A DNA stretch of 55,142 nucleotides from Meira nashicola (Eukaryota > Basidiomycota > Exobasidiomycetes > Exobasidiales > Brachybasidiaceae). The notes beneath the pieces are model-generated. The model did no database searches. It was given only the letters and a program-made list of their open reading frames with translations, and was not told the DNA's origin. Each line of letters begins with the position of its first letter. The first letter of the stretch is position 1. A program made the position numbers and the translations under genes. Below, one piece after another: positions 10,355-20,657 of the stretch. Location of the stretch: positions 566,089 through 621,230 of the forward strand of contig BCJU01000003.1 in the NCBI GenBank assembly GCA_001600355.1. The letters are read 5' to 3'.

Positions 10355-13300
10355 ATGGAATTTTCGCAAGATGAAAGCGAAGAAGTGATCAAGCTGAAAA
10401 AGCAACTTATCGAAGAGAGATTGCATTTATCGCAATTACGACAAACACAAAGTAAGATCACAGAAGAAAATAAAAATTTCAAGGAAAAGATAAAACAATG
10501 TCAATCTTCATTGGATGAGAGTGTAGCTCGACTAGATCGATCGGAAAGGGATAGAGAGTTAATTCAAAGTGAACGTGATCGATTTAGAGTATCAAATGCA
10601 AATTTAGATCAAGCTTTATCACAAGCTAAAGCACAATTATTACAAAAATCCAAATTAGATCGTTTAAACGATGATGCAAGGGAAGATGCGATGAGTAGAC
10701 GTGAGAATGAAATGATCAAAGAGATGAAAGAATGGCAAGAAAAGTGTAAGGCGCTCGAAATACGGCTGAAAGATGTCCAATCGATGACGAACGCGGGATC
10801 TTCTTCTGTTTCATCGGACGCAAAAAGTATATTAGCCAAATTACTATCATTAGAAAATGAAAATACAGCACTCAAAGCTGATAATCAAAAATTACGTCAA
10901 AGTAGCACATTGAACAATCATTCAAATCTTGATTCAAATACGAGCAACATCAACGCAATGGGAAGTGAGGAACAACAATTGCGTGAATTAAACGGCGAAT
11001 TGAATCAACAGATCGAAGCGGCCAAGGAACGAGCCTTACGAGCTGAACGTGAAGTTTTGATTGCCTCCAATGAACGTTTAGCAAACGAAAAGCGAACGAA
11101 AAGTGCAATCGAATCACTAGAAGCTTCTCGTGACGATCTGAAGGACGAAGTGAAAGTACGTGAGGTTCACATCAACGAGCTAGAAAAACAATTGCAAGGA
11201 ATTCACGTTTTGTTGGAAAATGAATCCGGTTCGCCTATCAATGATTCAGAAGAAAAGATCCGTAAATTGATTCAAGATGGCAAAGATGTACTATCTATTC
11301 GTACAATCTTGATGAAATGGCGAGCTGGCAATGTAAACGTTGCAAATACAGCCGATTTGCCAAAGTCAGCGAACGATTTAGCATTACAAATTGTGAAAGC
11401 GTATTCAGAGCTAGACACTGCTTATCAAACAACAAAAAGGGTTTCAGAAACAAATCTACTTCATGTTCAAGATCTCCAAAAAGAATTACAGCAATCATCA
11501 CATGCTTCAAAAGCACTCAAAATGCGCGAGAAAGAGATGGTCAAAGCTAAAGGAAGATTGAAGATGTTATCTGGATCTCTACAAAAAGCTCTACCATTGG
11601 CTGCTGGCTTGCAATCTGTTATGGGTGATGCTAGCATGAGCGGAGCGGGTGGCGTCTCATTCTCGTCGATAGGCGATGAGACAGCTACCGGAGGAAATGA
11701 AAGTACGATAGGCGGCTTTCGTGGTTTCGAAGCGGATTTAGTTGATGAGATGGAACAATTGATCACGTATGTGGAAGATTTGGATAATCGATTGGAATTT
11801 CAAAGGGTTGAACAAGAAATTCGAGAAATGAGTGCAATTGGCGAGCGAGACAGATTGAGAAATGAACTTTCAATCTTGGAGCGAGAATTATTGGAAGTCA
11901 GAGCTTCAATGCAAAATGCGACTGAAAGCCATCAGAACGAGGTAAATCAATTGCAAGAAAAGATGCGTATGGAAGTAGAAAAAGCCGAAGTATCTTGTGC
12001 GATTGCACAACAGCAAGAGAATGCTTGTATTCAAATGGAAAAGAAATTAGCCCACCATGAACTACTTGCTAATCAAGATGTTGACAATCTACTGCAACTT
12101 TTGGACAAATTTTATCAAGCACTTCAGGATGAAGGATTGAGATGGCAGACCATGTCAAAATTGCAATCTGTCGATATGACACAATTCGCAGCTAATCTTA
12201 TCAAGAGAAGTGCAGAATGTGATACTCTACAAAGGGCAGAAATTGGTTCAGAGCGTGAAAAGGTTTGTCAATTGGAAGCTGCATTGTCCGATCAACGAGA
12301 ACAAAACCAAGCAGAAAAGCAAAGACTTGACACTGAGAACCAAAATCTAATTGATTCAATGAGAGAGGAGATGGAGTATTGGAGAGCTCAAATTGAGAAA
12401 AAGGCAAAGAAGGAAGAAGAACAAGGAAAGATTATTGAAGAAAATGACTTACTGATTATCGATCTACGAGAAGAAAATACTAAAGAACGTTCAAAGGCTG
12501 AAGTACTTCGAAAAGAATTAATAGCCCTCGAATCGGAATTATTGGAAGCCAATGCTATCAAAGATGAAAAACTTGAAGAAGCGCAAAGGGAAATTGATGC
12601 CTTTAGAATGCGCGACACTGGCACACATAATATAGCAAGAGAGAGAGAGCTGATTGAAGCCTTGACCGTTGCTCAAAGTACGATTGAACATTTAGAGCAT
12701 GAATTAACAATCAAGGCGCAAGAATGCGAAGATGCAGATGACAAAGAGATTGCATTACGCAAGGACAACAAACGTTTGCTATCACGAATCGCTACAATGC
12801 AAACTCGACTTGAGAAATTGCAAGAGCAATTACAGCAAAGTAAAGCATTGGATACTTTACACTCTAATCTTCCGACTTCAAATTCTTCAACCAGTCTGAC
12901 GCCCTCACATTCGACCGGATTATCGAAAGATCAACCTATGACACGAAAGCGACGTAATTCAGATATGGAAAAAAATCATGTCAATGAAGAGAAGATAATG
13001 GTCAGGGATGCAGAAAAGGTCTCTTCCTCAAAAGTGGATCGTGCATACATTTACGCTCCCGGTCCAACTTCAATGACTATAGATTCAAGTCAACAAAATG
13101 CTTTTGATCGTTCTAGTACCGCTTTCAAGATAGAACAGCACGACAATCATTCGATGAGAAAGACTTCAAGTGGCACTCCTAGTGATAAAACAGGCTTAAA
13201 GCAGAAAGTATCTTCTTCAGATGAAATTGCTATAAATGCGCCCGGGTCAGAAGGACAAATGTCATTAAATCGTTCACAAGGTCGATCAGGCGGATCATCA

Positions 13301-13606
13301 AAGCCAAGTGATTTGGTTGCCATGCGATTACAGCAAAAGATAGCCAATGAAGCCAATACCGTTCATCCACATACAGCAAATGTGAATCCTGTCCGGATCA
13401 AAGATCGAACCAACAAACCACGTGAAAACGTAAACGGGAAGCCAACCGTCACTTCTATACACAAAGATTCTAACCAGACTGAAAAATCTTTGAATGATAA
13501 CAATTTCATGGCAAAGTTGAATCGGTATCGAACGCCGTCGAACGGACTCTCAGGAACTAAAACCACAGCAATGCAAGATTATTCTCGCCCACCTTTGAGA
13601 GGATGA
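10355..13606 (+). CDS. Large coiled-coil protein, function not recognised
   Basis: Single exon of 1083 residues if translation begins at ATG 10355; the open frame extends further 5' through simple-repeat DNA, which I do not count. About residues 5-840 are dominated by heptad-like Leu/Glu/Lys/Gln segments, broken near residue 420-460 by a Gly/Ser/Ala-rich hinge (SGAGGVSFSS). The C-terminal ~230 residues are polar, basic and rich in Ser/Asn, with MTRKRRNS and an AMRLQQKIANEAN segment. This shape fits a cytoskeletal, spindle-pole or tethering protein, but no diagnostic motif (PACT, CM1, GRIP or motor domain) was seen. It lies between PRP46 and the convergent RVS167 gene; nothing in the context indicates a pathway. 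Confidence 0.85.
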   Translation: MEFSQDESEEVIKLKKQLIEERLHLSQLRQTQSKITEENKNFKEKIKQCQSSLDESVARLDRSERDRELIQSERDRFRVSNANLDQALSQAKAQLLQKSKLDRLNDDAREDAMSRRENEMIKEMKEWQEKCKALEIRLKDVQSMTNAGSSSVSSDAKSILAKLLSLENENTALKADNQKLRQSSTLNNHSNLDSNTSNINAMGSEEQQLRELNGELNQQIEAAKERALRAEREVLIASNERLANEKRTKSAIESLEASRDDLKDEVKVREVHINELEKQLQGIHVLLENESGSPINDSEEKIRKLIQDGKDVLSIRTILMKWRAGNVNVANTADLPKSANDLALQIVKAYSELDTAYQTTKRVSETNLLHVQDLQKELQQSSHASKALKMREKEMVKAKGRLKMLSGSLQKALPLAAGLQSVMGDASMSGAGGVSFSSIGDETATGGNESTIGGFRGFEADLVDEMEQLITYVEDLDNRLEFQRVEQEIREMSAIGERDRLRNELSILERELLEVRASMQNATESHQNEVNQLQEKMRMEVEKAEVSCAIAQQQENACIQMEKKLAHHELLANQDVDNLLQLLDKFYQALQDEGLRWQTMSKLQSVDMTQFAANLIKRSAECDTLQRAEIGSEREKVCQLEAALSDQREQNQAEKQRLDTENQNLIDSMREEMEYWRAQIEKKAKKEEEQGKIIEENDLLIIDLREENTKERSKAEVLRKELIALESELLEANAIKDEKLEEAQREIDAFRMRDTGTHNIARERELIEALTVAQSTIEHLEHELTIKAQECEDADDKEIALRKDNKRLLSRIATMQTRLEKLQEQLQQSKALDTLHSNLPTSNSSTSLTPSHSTGLSKDQPMTRKRRNSDMEKNHVNEEKIMVRDAEKVSSSKVDRAYIYAPGPTSMTIDSSQQNAFDRSSTAFKIEQHDNHSMRKTSSGTPSDKTGLKQKVSSSDEIAINAPGSEGQMSLNRSQGRSGGSSKPSDLVAMRLQQKIANEANTVHPHTANVNPVRIKDRTNKPRENVNGKPTVTSIHKDSNQTEKSLNDNNFMAKLNRYRTPSNGLSGTKTTAMQDYSRPPLRG

Positions 13607-13777
13607 ATATGCACTTCTTCATACCTATCTTTCACATCATTTGTACATTAGCACAATCGCATCATTCGTTTACAACTTAGGATATATATTTTTTATAGTA
13701 AAAATCAAATATCAATGTAATCTACAATTGCACTTATCGTACGATATTGTTACCCAATCGCAATCTGCAAAGACTGA

Positions 13778-15184
13778 TCATTCATCTCGAACATAATTTC
13801 CTGGAAATACGCCTTGAACGCCATTCAATCTTCCTGTCCACCAATCTTCAGTGCTAGCAGTCCTTTCGACAACTTCGATTCGATCTCCTGCATTGAAAGT
13901 AATGTCTCCATCTGCTTGTGCTGTATAATCGTAAAGAGCCACAACGTATTGAATAGCAGGCTTTGCCGCAATGCCAGGTTTTCCAGGAATTGGCGGCGGT
14001 GCTCGTTTAGTGGCAGCAGCGGCGGCGGATGTTCCACCTGCACTGTACGATGGCGGTGGTGCAGCGGATGCAGTTGATGCAGATCTTCCTAAGCTTGCTT
14101 TTGATCCGAGAGTAGAAGTTGGGCTTCCAGGTCCTGTGCCTGAGCTCGTTCGTGCTTGTTGCAATAATCTTGCAGTTGGCATTGCTGGCTTTCGAATAGT
14201 TAGAGCTTCTAATCGTTCCGAAGCATCATTTAATTGAGAAACATAATCTTGTTCCAATCTTGCAACACTTTCTGCAGAGATGTCATATCTACCATTTGCA
14301 AAATTTTGTAATTTGTCCAAAGTTAGATAATAAACATTAAGTTGCATGTAATAAAACGAATGGAACAAGGGTGTCATAAATCGAGTTGCCATTTCGAAGA
14401 ATCTGGGCAATTCTTCCTTCATCAAATTGTTGTAATGCTCATAATCTGCTGCAGCCGTTTCGTAATCTTGTTCAACTTTGAACAAATTTTGTTCATCTTT
14501 AAGTGTCTTTTCTTTCTTATCGCGTAATTTGGTATATGCGTTATTATGACGATCATAATCGACCAATTTGTGATCTCTCTTTGTTATATTTTTGCGAATT
14601 GTTTTGCAAATAGAGATGAATTCATGAACTGGTTGTAAGATTCTTGATTCGATTAATTCAACTTCAGGTGTCAAAATCTCACGTAATTCGTCCAGAGATT
14701 GTTGAAAATAGCTAGCATTGACAATCGTATTTGTTGCTTCAGGATGTGCACGTTCGATATCAATCTCGTTTCCCATAGGCCTGAACAAGATTCCATAATG
14801 TTCACAAAATCCCGATCCGCTCATTAACATCGCTTTAACAGCATCTCGAAATGTTGTTGAATCTTTTTGCAATTTTTCAGAATACTTTTCAATAATACCA
14901 AATCGTCTATTGAGATCATCAAAAACAGCATCATTTGACTTTTGCGAAAGACCTACTTTGCTTCCCATCATTTGGGGAGCACGTTTGACGAATTTTCCGA
15001 TTCCCTTCATTGTGAATTCGCTTAAACGTGTGGAAAGTGTAGAAGGAGTGGTTGTGGTAAGAGTAGAGGAATCAGATTGTAATTCGGTTCCTTGATCCGT
15101 CGATTGAATGCTATCTCTTGCCGCTCTTTGTCTAATCCGATTTGGTGGTGGAGCTGTATATTTGTCCTCCGCGTACGGCATCAT
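13778..15184 (-). CDS. RVS167: BAR-SH3 endocytosis protein, Rvs167/Hob1 family
   Basis: 468 residues, single exon. The BAR domain starts near residue 59 (MKGIGKFVKRAPQMMGSKVG, the amphipathic first helix) and runs to about residue 330. It includes DDLNRRFGIIEKYSEKL and the long helix with MKEELPRFFEMATRFMTPLF. A Ser/Ala/Pro-rich linker with APPPIPGKPG follows, then an SH3 domain over the last ~58 residues (ALYDYTAQADGDITF, EDWWTGRLNG, GVFPGNYV). Rvs167 forms a dimer with Rvs161 at endocytic vesicle necks and links membrane scission to actin. The 58-residue stretch before MKGIG is not typical of the family. Translation may start at ATG 15010 instead of ATG 15184. The gene converges on the coiled-coil gene with 171 bp between stops. 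Confidence 0.93.
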   Translation of the reverse strand: MMPYAEDKYTAPPPNRIRQRAARDSIQSTDQGTELQSDSSTLTTTTPSTLSTRLSEFTMKGIGKFVKRAPQMMGSKVGLSQKSNDAVFDDLNRRFGIIEKYSEKLQKDSTTFRDAVKAMLMSGSGFCEHYGILFRPMGNEIDIERAHPEATNTIVNASYFQQSLDELREILTPEVELIESRILQPVHEFISICKTIRKNITKRDHKLVDYDRHNNAYTKLRDKKEKTLKDEQNLFKVEQDYETAAADYEHYNNLMKEELPRFFEMATRFMTPLFHSFYYMQLNVYYLTLDKLQNFANGRYDISAESVARLEQDYVSQLNDASERLEALTIRKPAMPTARLLQQARTSSGTGPGSPTSTLGSKASLGRSASTASAAPPPSYSAGGTSAAAAATKRAPPPIPGKPGIAAKPAIQYVVALYDYTAQADGDITFNAGDRIEVVERTASTEDWWTGRLNGVQGVFPGNYVRDE

Positions 15185-15823
15185 GCATGCATGCTTAACG
15201 GGCTTTGGGCTGTGCTGGCTTTTCCCTTCCGTGCAGGATGATTTAGAGAGAGGGCAGGGCGCTAGCGCGTGTAAGTATATAAAATCGAATCAGTTCTGCC
15301 TCTTGGCTCTTTTCCTACCAAGATGCCGTCCGTGTTCCTTAGTGTCGTGCCTTTGTGAGTAGTTCCTCAAGAAAGTAAGAGTTGCTTGGTGAATCGTGTT
15401 GAAGTGATGATTAAATGAAGCCAATTAATGATGAGAGACAAGAAAGTAAAAAGAGAGAGAGAGAGAGAGGTAGGGCATACATTATTCGATTTATAACCAG
15501 CGCAATAAAGAAAAAAGCAAATTCAAACGCCCTTTCTTCAGCCCATTCAAGGCGGTCCGAAGCGGTGTTTCGATGAAATCATTCGTGGCAAGCCACGTAA
15601 AGGATCAATAATTGACATGTAAGATTGAAAATCGATTTAAATACATTAATCAAGACAACAATAATCCATTTTTGATTATTGAAGAGTGAAACTTTTCTAA
15701 ACTTTATGAAATTCGATTAACATCTTTTGCCAATTATATATTCTTTTAAAATGATTAAAGTAGAAATACAACTTTTGTACAATGTCCGTAACTCTTCCTA
15801 CTGTATGTATCTCTCCCTCCTTC
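15185..15823. other. Spacer between RVS167 and DST1
   Basis: 639 bp that must contain the RVS167 promoter and the DST1 3' end, both on the minus strand. It carries a GA microsatellite (15452-15470). On the plus strand there is a TATATAAAA box (15276-15284), 39 bp before a short ATG frame at 15323. That frame runs into a GTGAGT donor at 15355 and could join a downstream acceptor at 15541 to encode about 33 residues. This tiny spliced frame matches nothing I know and is reported only as a possibility. Confidence 0.35.
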
Positions 15824-16696
15824 TCAAGAAAACTTCCAACGGTTTCCACAATTAGTACATTGAACGAATGTCGTCATCGGTTCATCGGCTGAACGTGTTT
15901 GCTTTTGATAATATCTACATTTGCGTTTCTTGCACTTTCCACATTCGAATGCATCCGTTTCTGCTTCTTGTGCTTCTGCTCCTTTTGCGTTAAACAAATT
16001 CTGCATTTGCAATGCATTCCTTTCAGCTTTTTGCTCTTCTGATGCCATCTCTTCGGCGGACATGGTAACGAGTTGATCGCTTGCAATTGAACCGGAAATC
16101 ACATTTGCACGTAATGCAGGATTCTTTTTATCCTTCAAATTTAACGTTAGACTACGAACTTTTGAACGATATTCTCCCGTTATTTGACCTTTTCCGATAA
16201 TCTTTAAAACTGATGCTTCGATCGCCATTGCCCTTTCGTACACTAATTGAGAATCGGAAGAATCAATCTCTAGAGATTGAAAGATCAATTTTAGACATGC
16301 ATCGCGTGTACGATCATTAAGGATTTCAAAGTTCAATGTCGTTTTATTGCTTGAAGTAGGTACAACAGGTGTTGCGGGCGATGCGACGGCAGTGGAGGGA
16401 GAAGTAGATGCGATAGGTGAATCCTTCTTTTTTGCTTCTCGTTGTGAATCAACTTTACTTTTCCACGTTCGTACTAACTCTTTTGCTAATTGAGAAATAG
16501 ATTTATCATCTGCAGAACGTATTTTTGCAACCGCTTGTCCAATCTTTGTCGCTCTGATAACTTCTTCCGTCGGTTTCACACCTTTTTGTAATTGTTCCAA
16601 AATTTTAAGAGCATCTTTTGAGCGATTCTCAGATACGGCTACTGATAGATTTTTACCGAGATCTTTGATTTCCGTATTGCTCAAAAAGGATGGCAT
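15824..16696 (-). CDS. DST1: Transcription elongation factor TFIIS
   Basis: 290 residues, single exon, ATG at 16694-16696. All three TFIIS parts are present. These are the N-terminal LW helical domain (residues ~1-85, with KPTEEVIRATKIGQAVAKIR), the central RNA polymerase II-binding domain (~125-240, with YRSKVRSLTLNLKDKKNPALR), and the C-terminal zinc ribbon (~250-290). The ribbon has CGKC...QCTNCG and the catalytic acidic pair in RSADEPMT. TFIIS reactivates backtracked RNA polymerase II by stimulating cleavage of the nascent RNA. The length is normal for a fungal Dst1. Its start is 207 bp from the divergent RPC53 start, so two transcription genes may share a promoter. Confidence 0.97.
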   Translation of the reverse strand: MPSFLSNTEIKDLGKNLSVAVSENRSKDALKILEQLQKGVKPTEEVIRATKIGQAVAKIRSADDKSISQLAKELVRTWKSKVDSQREAKKKDSPIASTSPSTAVASPATPVVPTSSNKTTLNFEILNDRTRDACLKLIFQSLEIDSSDSQLVYERAMAIEASVLKIIGKGQITGEYRSKVRSLTLNLKDKKNPALRANVISGSIASDQLVTMSAEEMASEEQKAERNALQMQNLFNAKGAEAQEAETDAFECGKCKKRKCRYYQKQTRSADEPMTTFVQCTNCGNRWKFS

Positions 16697-16903
16697 GCTG
16701 AAACGATATGGAAAGAGAAGAAGAAAAGGAAGTTCTCCCGGTGGTCTGACGACGCGCCTAAACTTTAATCGCAGATATAGTGTAGACTATGGGGAAGATT
16801 ACCTAATCTCACGCGAAGAAATATTTTTTTTTGGTTCGGACAAGCTAAAAATGTTCAACGCAACAATGTTCAAAAACAACCATCATCCTTTTCTTCGCTT
16901 AGT

Positions 16904-18442
16904 ATGTCCTCCTCACAGGGAAGACCACCACCTTCAGGCTCTACTCCATCAAGAAGAATAGGTCGTCCGCCAGCAATAAGACCTCAAAATGAGAGTAATT
17001 CAACATCAATAACCGGTACTAGAACGTCATCATCTTCAACCACCCCAATTTCTCGAAGTGCTTCAGTTTCAGGGCAAACACAATCTCTGATTCCATCTTC
17101 ATCATCAATGTCAGCTAGACCATCAAGACCGGGTCAAAAACTTCTTTTTAGACCAAAACAACCTCCACGTAGGCCAATTAAAGAAGATCCAGACGGACCA
17201 ACTTCTCGTTCTGCTTCGCCTGCAGGTAGTTTGACATTAGGCGGAAATGGTACACCTTCTGCATCACTTTCTCCTTCTGTACAAACTTCAAATTCCATTC
17301 GACCGCCAAAAAGGTTTAATGGACCAAATGCAAATACAGCCAGACCTCCTCGCGGACAATCTACTATGATCGCTTCTGGACCATTTGCTCAAGGCTCAGG
17401 TGCTGCAAGTCGTCGTGATCACAGTCGAAATGGAAATACAGTTGGCGGTACTGGTGGTCCCAGACATGGTTTATTGGCCAACATTTCTATGGAAAGCATG
17501 CAACCTTCATCGTCTCGCTTGGATTATCGCGAACCTGATCGAGCAACAAAGAAGGAAAGAGAAGATTACAGTGATCCAGAAGATGCAGGGATTGAAATAA
17601 TTGATTTAGAAGATGTCGATCAATTGGATGAATTAGCACCTAGATCTTTGCCAAGAATGATCAAAAAGGAAGAACGTAAACGTGATGCCAGGTCACATAC
17701 ACCTCATCACATTGACGAAAAGGAATCCAGTCGAACCTCTTCACGAGAAACAAGCACGATTCCCGGCAAAGATGCCGATTCACGTCAAGCAGATGCACTC
17801 GACCTTAGTGCAAGTGAAGAAGAGGAAGTGATGGATGATCTCTTGGATGATTTCGTGTCCAGGCAGGATGGATTTGATGATGATGAGCCGAACGATCGTC
17901 TTTATTTGTTCCAATTCCCACCTTTGTTTCCAACATTTGAACTGCCTCCTGCGCAAGAAAGAAATCAAAGTACACAAGAAGAAAAGGAGATAACCAACCC
18001 AAAGCCAAGGCGATCGGTCGCTTTTGCTGATGATACTGTTGGTGGAGGAGGAGCGGCAGGAATTTCACCGCGTGATTCGCCCGTATCAAAGGCGAAGAAT
18101 GAAAATCAGACGAAAACAGAGATTGACTTGGATGGATTGGAAGATGAAAAACAAGGGCCTAAGGAAGGTCAAATTGGACGATTAGATATTTACCGTGATG
18201 GAAGGGTACAATTCAATTTTGGTAACGGCTTGGTGATGGATGTTACAGGAGGTTCTCAATCTAGCTTCTTACAACAAATTATGATCTTGGATCCACGTCA
18301 ACAAAAAGCTACCACGATTGGCGAAATTGACCGAAAATTTGTCGCTGCTCCAGAGATTACGTCGATGCTGGATGATGCAACTTTGGCGGAAAGTGAGGCA
18401 AATGTATTGGCCGATCCAGAGGGAATGGAGAGGGTGAAATAA
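16904..18442 (+). CDS. RPC53: RNA polymerase III subunit RPC4 (Rpc53)
   Basis: 512 residues from ATG 16904, single exon. The N-terminal ~200 residues are a basic, Ser/Pro/Arg-rich tail with GRPP repeats, followed by an acidic region with DIIDLEDVDQLDELAPRSLP-like character. The C-terminal ~130 residues carry the RPC4 fold (GQIGRLDIYRDGRVQFNFGN, LQQIMILDP, IGEIDRKFVAAPEITSML). Rpc53 pairs with Rpc37 in the Pol III TFIIF-like module for termination and reinitiation. The C-terminal match is clear; the tail length is variable in the family. It is divergent from TFIIS and converges on the SDR gene, with 92 bp between stops. Confidence 0.88.
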   Translation: MSSSQGRPPPSGSTPSRRIGRPPAIRPQNESNSTSITGTRTSSSSTTPISRSASVSGQTQSLIPSSSSMSARPSRPGQKLLFRPKQPPRRPIKEDPDGPTSRSASPAGSLTLGGNGTPSASLSPSVQTSNSIRPPKRFNGPNANTARPPRGQSTMIASGPFAQGSGAASRRDHSRNGNTVGGTGGPRHGLLANISMESMQPSSSRLDYREPDRATKKEREDYSDPEDAGIEIIDLEDVDQLDELAPRSLPRMIKKEERKRDARSHTPHHIDEKESSRTSSRETSTIPGKDADSRQADALDLSASEEEEVMDDLLDDFVSRQDGFDDDEPNDRLYLFQFPPLFPTFELPPAQERNQSTQEEKEITNPKPRRSVAFADDTVGGGGAAGISPRDSPVSKAKNENQTKTEIDLDGLEDEKQGPKEGQIGRLDIYRDGRVQFNFGNGLVMDVTGGSQSSFLQQIMILDPRQQKATTIGEIDRKFVAAPEITSMLDDATLAESEANVLADPEGMERVK

Positions 18443-18534
18443 TTTAATTCAATTTTGTACATCACAATATCAATTCAATCTATGCAAATTCTTATCTTGT
18501 CAATGAAATACATGAAAAAAAATCGAATCTCTTT

Positions 18535-19653
18535 TTAAACGGCAGAATAGCCACCGTCAACGATTATATCGCTTGAAGTGACATATTTGCTTGCATCAGA
18601 TGCTAAAAAGATTGCTGCACCTTTGAGATCTTCTGGTAAGCCCATTCTGCCCATAGGGGTACGTCTTTCCCATTCATTGCGTAAAGCTTTACCTTCTTCG
18701 GTGGATTCGATCATCACCTTTGTCAAATTGGTGTACATGTAACCTGGCGATAAAGAATTGACTCTGATATTATATTGAGCCCATTCTACTCCCATGCTAG
18801 AAGCCATATGTTTAACGGCAGCTTTACTGAAATTATAAGGTGCTTGTACTTGTGGAACATTGACAACAGAAGCGCTCATACTTGCTACTAAAACGATTGA
18901 GCCATCTTTAGTGCCATCAGCGATCATTCTGCGTGCTGCTTCATTTGCAACGAACCAAGAACCATCTACATTAATTCCCATCAATTTACGGTACTTTTCC
19001 GTTGGATATTGTTCTGCCGGAAAATTTTCAACAATTCCGGCCGAATTGATGACAGTATTAATCCTACCCCATCTAGAATGAATGAGATCAAAAGCGTCTT
19101 TTACACTTTTTTCGTTTGCCACATCACAAGAAATACCAATTGTATCTAAAATTCCTTTTTCAACTTGACCATGTTCTTCGAACCATTGAGCGGCTTCTTT
19201 TGCTGCTTGATCAGCAGCTTCTTGATTTAAATCGAGAAAAGCAACTTGATTGGCACCTGATTCGATCAAAGTACGTGCCATCAAATTTCCCAAACCACGA
19301 GCTGCACCCGTAACAACGCAAACTTTATTTTCCATAGAGAAGGATGCTAAAGTTCTTTTTGAATGTGGTCCAACTTTACCTCCTGTCAAATTATGTCCAA
19401 CATCTTGAGAATCTTGAAGCTTCTCCAATTTTTCCAATGGAATTTTAATCCTTTCCAAATCTTCTTCAGATGTTTTACCTTTAGAAGAAGAAGGAGATGA
19501 AGTTGAAAAAGGTTGAACGTTACCTAAATAAGTTGAAGATGATCCTAAAACGTGACGAGAAGTTGATGCAATGCAAGCAGGGTTGGATTGTCTCATAATA
19601 TTTGATCCAAAAGACGATTGAATGCCACGAATAAATGTACGAGACACAGCCAT
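18535..19653 (-). CDS. Short-chain dehydrogenase/reductase with probable mitochondrial presequence
   Basis: 372 residues if ATG 19653 is used. The frame also has an upstream ATG at 19794, but the 47 extra residues are not presequence-like, and the 19653 start opens with a typical matrix-targeting stretch (AVSRTFIRGIQSSFGS, Arg/Ser-rich, no acids). A 110-residue leader precedes the SDR core. The core has the cofactor motif TGAARGLG (~115-122), an acidic LDLN at the end of strand 2 (NAD preference likely), NSAG (~203), the catalytic Ser region VASMSAS, Tyr273 and Lys277 in YNFSK, and NSLSPGYMYT. The architecture resembles fungal polyol dehydrogenases (D-arabinitol 2-dehydrogenase, sorbose reductase group). 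The substrate is inferred and uncertain; the SDR class itself is certain. Confidence 0.9.
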   Translation of the reverse strand: MAVSRTFIRGIQSSFGSNIMRQSNPACIASTSRHVLGSSSTYLGNVQPFSTSSPSSSKGKTSEEDLERIKIPLEKLEKLQDSQDVGHNLTGGKVGPHSKRTLASFSMENKVCVVTGAARGLGNLMARTLIESGANQVAFLDLNQEAADQAAKEAAQWFEEHGQVEKGILDTIGISCDVANEKSVKDAFDLIHSRWGRINTVINSAGIVENFPAEQYPTEKYRKLMGINVDGSWFVANEAARRMIADGTKDGSIVLVASMSASVVNVPQVQAPYNFSKAAVKHMASSMGVEWAQYNIRVNSLSPGYMYTNLTKVMIESTEEGKALRNEWERRTPMGRMGLPEDLKGAAIFLASDASKYVTSSDIIVDGGYSAV

Positions 19654-20657
19654 TTTTGATGTATATTTGTTAGAAAAGTGAATGAAAAGTATGATGGTTA
19701 TTGATGAAGGATGAAAGTTCGAGTGAACTCTTATTTCGGGGTGCAAGAGCCCGTCCAAATCTTCTTCGTTAACCTTCTTTCGGATATCCGACATTAATCA
19801 AAATTCTTACAGCATTTCGGCGCCGGAATCAAACTCGCACGGCCTAAGAGAATCTTCACTCTGCACATTGAATAGCGGCGCCACACGAAGAAAATTTCTC
19901 GCGATAAGCGTGGGGGGAAGAAAATTCTTTTCGGCCCCCCTCTATCAATTGGCGTTTGTGCATCATACAAAGGCTTCAAAAGCTAATCTTTTTGCTGGTT
20001 AGTAATGATGAACCTTGAGAGATCACGAATTAAAAGATCATAAACGACGACAATAAGATCTTCAATTACAATAATGGTAGACAAGATTGAGTAGATAACA
20101 TATTCGCTACAACCCTGGCACACGCGCCAGAAAAGTTTCACTTTATATTGTACAAATCAAAACTCAAGCTTGGATGACATAATCTCAATATCCATTGTTG
20201 TTGTGTTAACACTGCACTTGGAACAAAGGCCAAGCGCAGCGCGCGAGTTGAAGCTGCCAGATTAGCCAGCCCATTCGCACGCGTGATGCATTGTATACAA
20301 GAGACACAAAAAAAACAATATGGGCGTTGATTTGCCTAGAACTAGAATTGCACTGCCGCACAGGTGCATAGAAAAAGAGCCGCTAGCCAATGTAGGATCG
20401 TCTCGTAAAATTGCGCGACAGATTTAGTGCCCATTTATTATTCATTACCCAAACAACAAAGTATCGGTTCTTGCAAAGACGGGGTTTACCATCAAAAAGG
20501 ATTCTAGCTCTGTTTGGCTACCATCACAAAATCTCTTCCCGGGTAGTATTTGATCCTTTCGTCATACCTTCAAGATTGAACTTTGCAAGAGCTTCAACAG
20601 TTCTATTTCGAGTTCAAAAAGAGAATAGAATATCAATAAAGCTAATTGTTCATCACA
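19654..20657. promoter_or_regulatory. Divergent 1-kb promoter region, SDR and WHI2 genes
   Basis: This kilobase holds GC-rich islands in otherwise AT-rich DNA: TTCGGCGCCGGA at 19816-19827 (also found at 25881-25892) and GCGCAGCGCGCGAG near 20233. An A-rich tract lies at about 20308. Open frames inside it (such as the one starting at 20411) run into the WHI2 gene in another frame and look like chance. Confidence 0.4.

Noticed and set aside
19654..19794. 47-residue N-terminal extension of the SDR
   Set aside because: It would bury the mitochondrial presequence that starts at ATG 19653.
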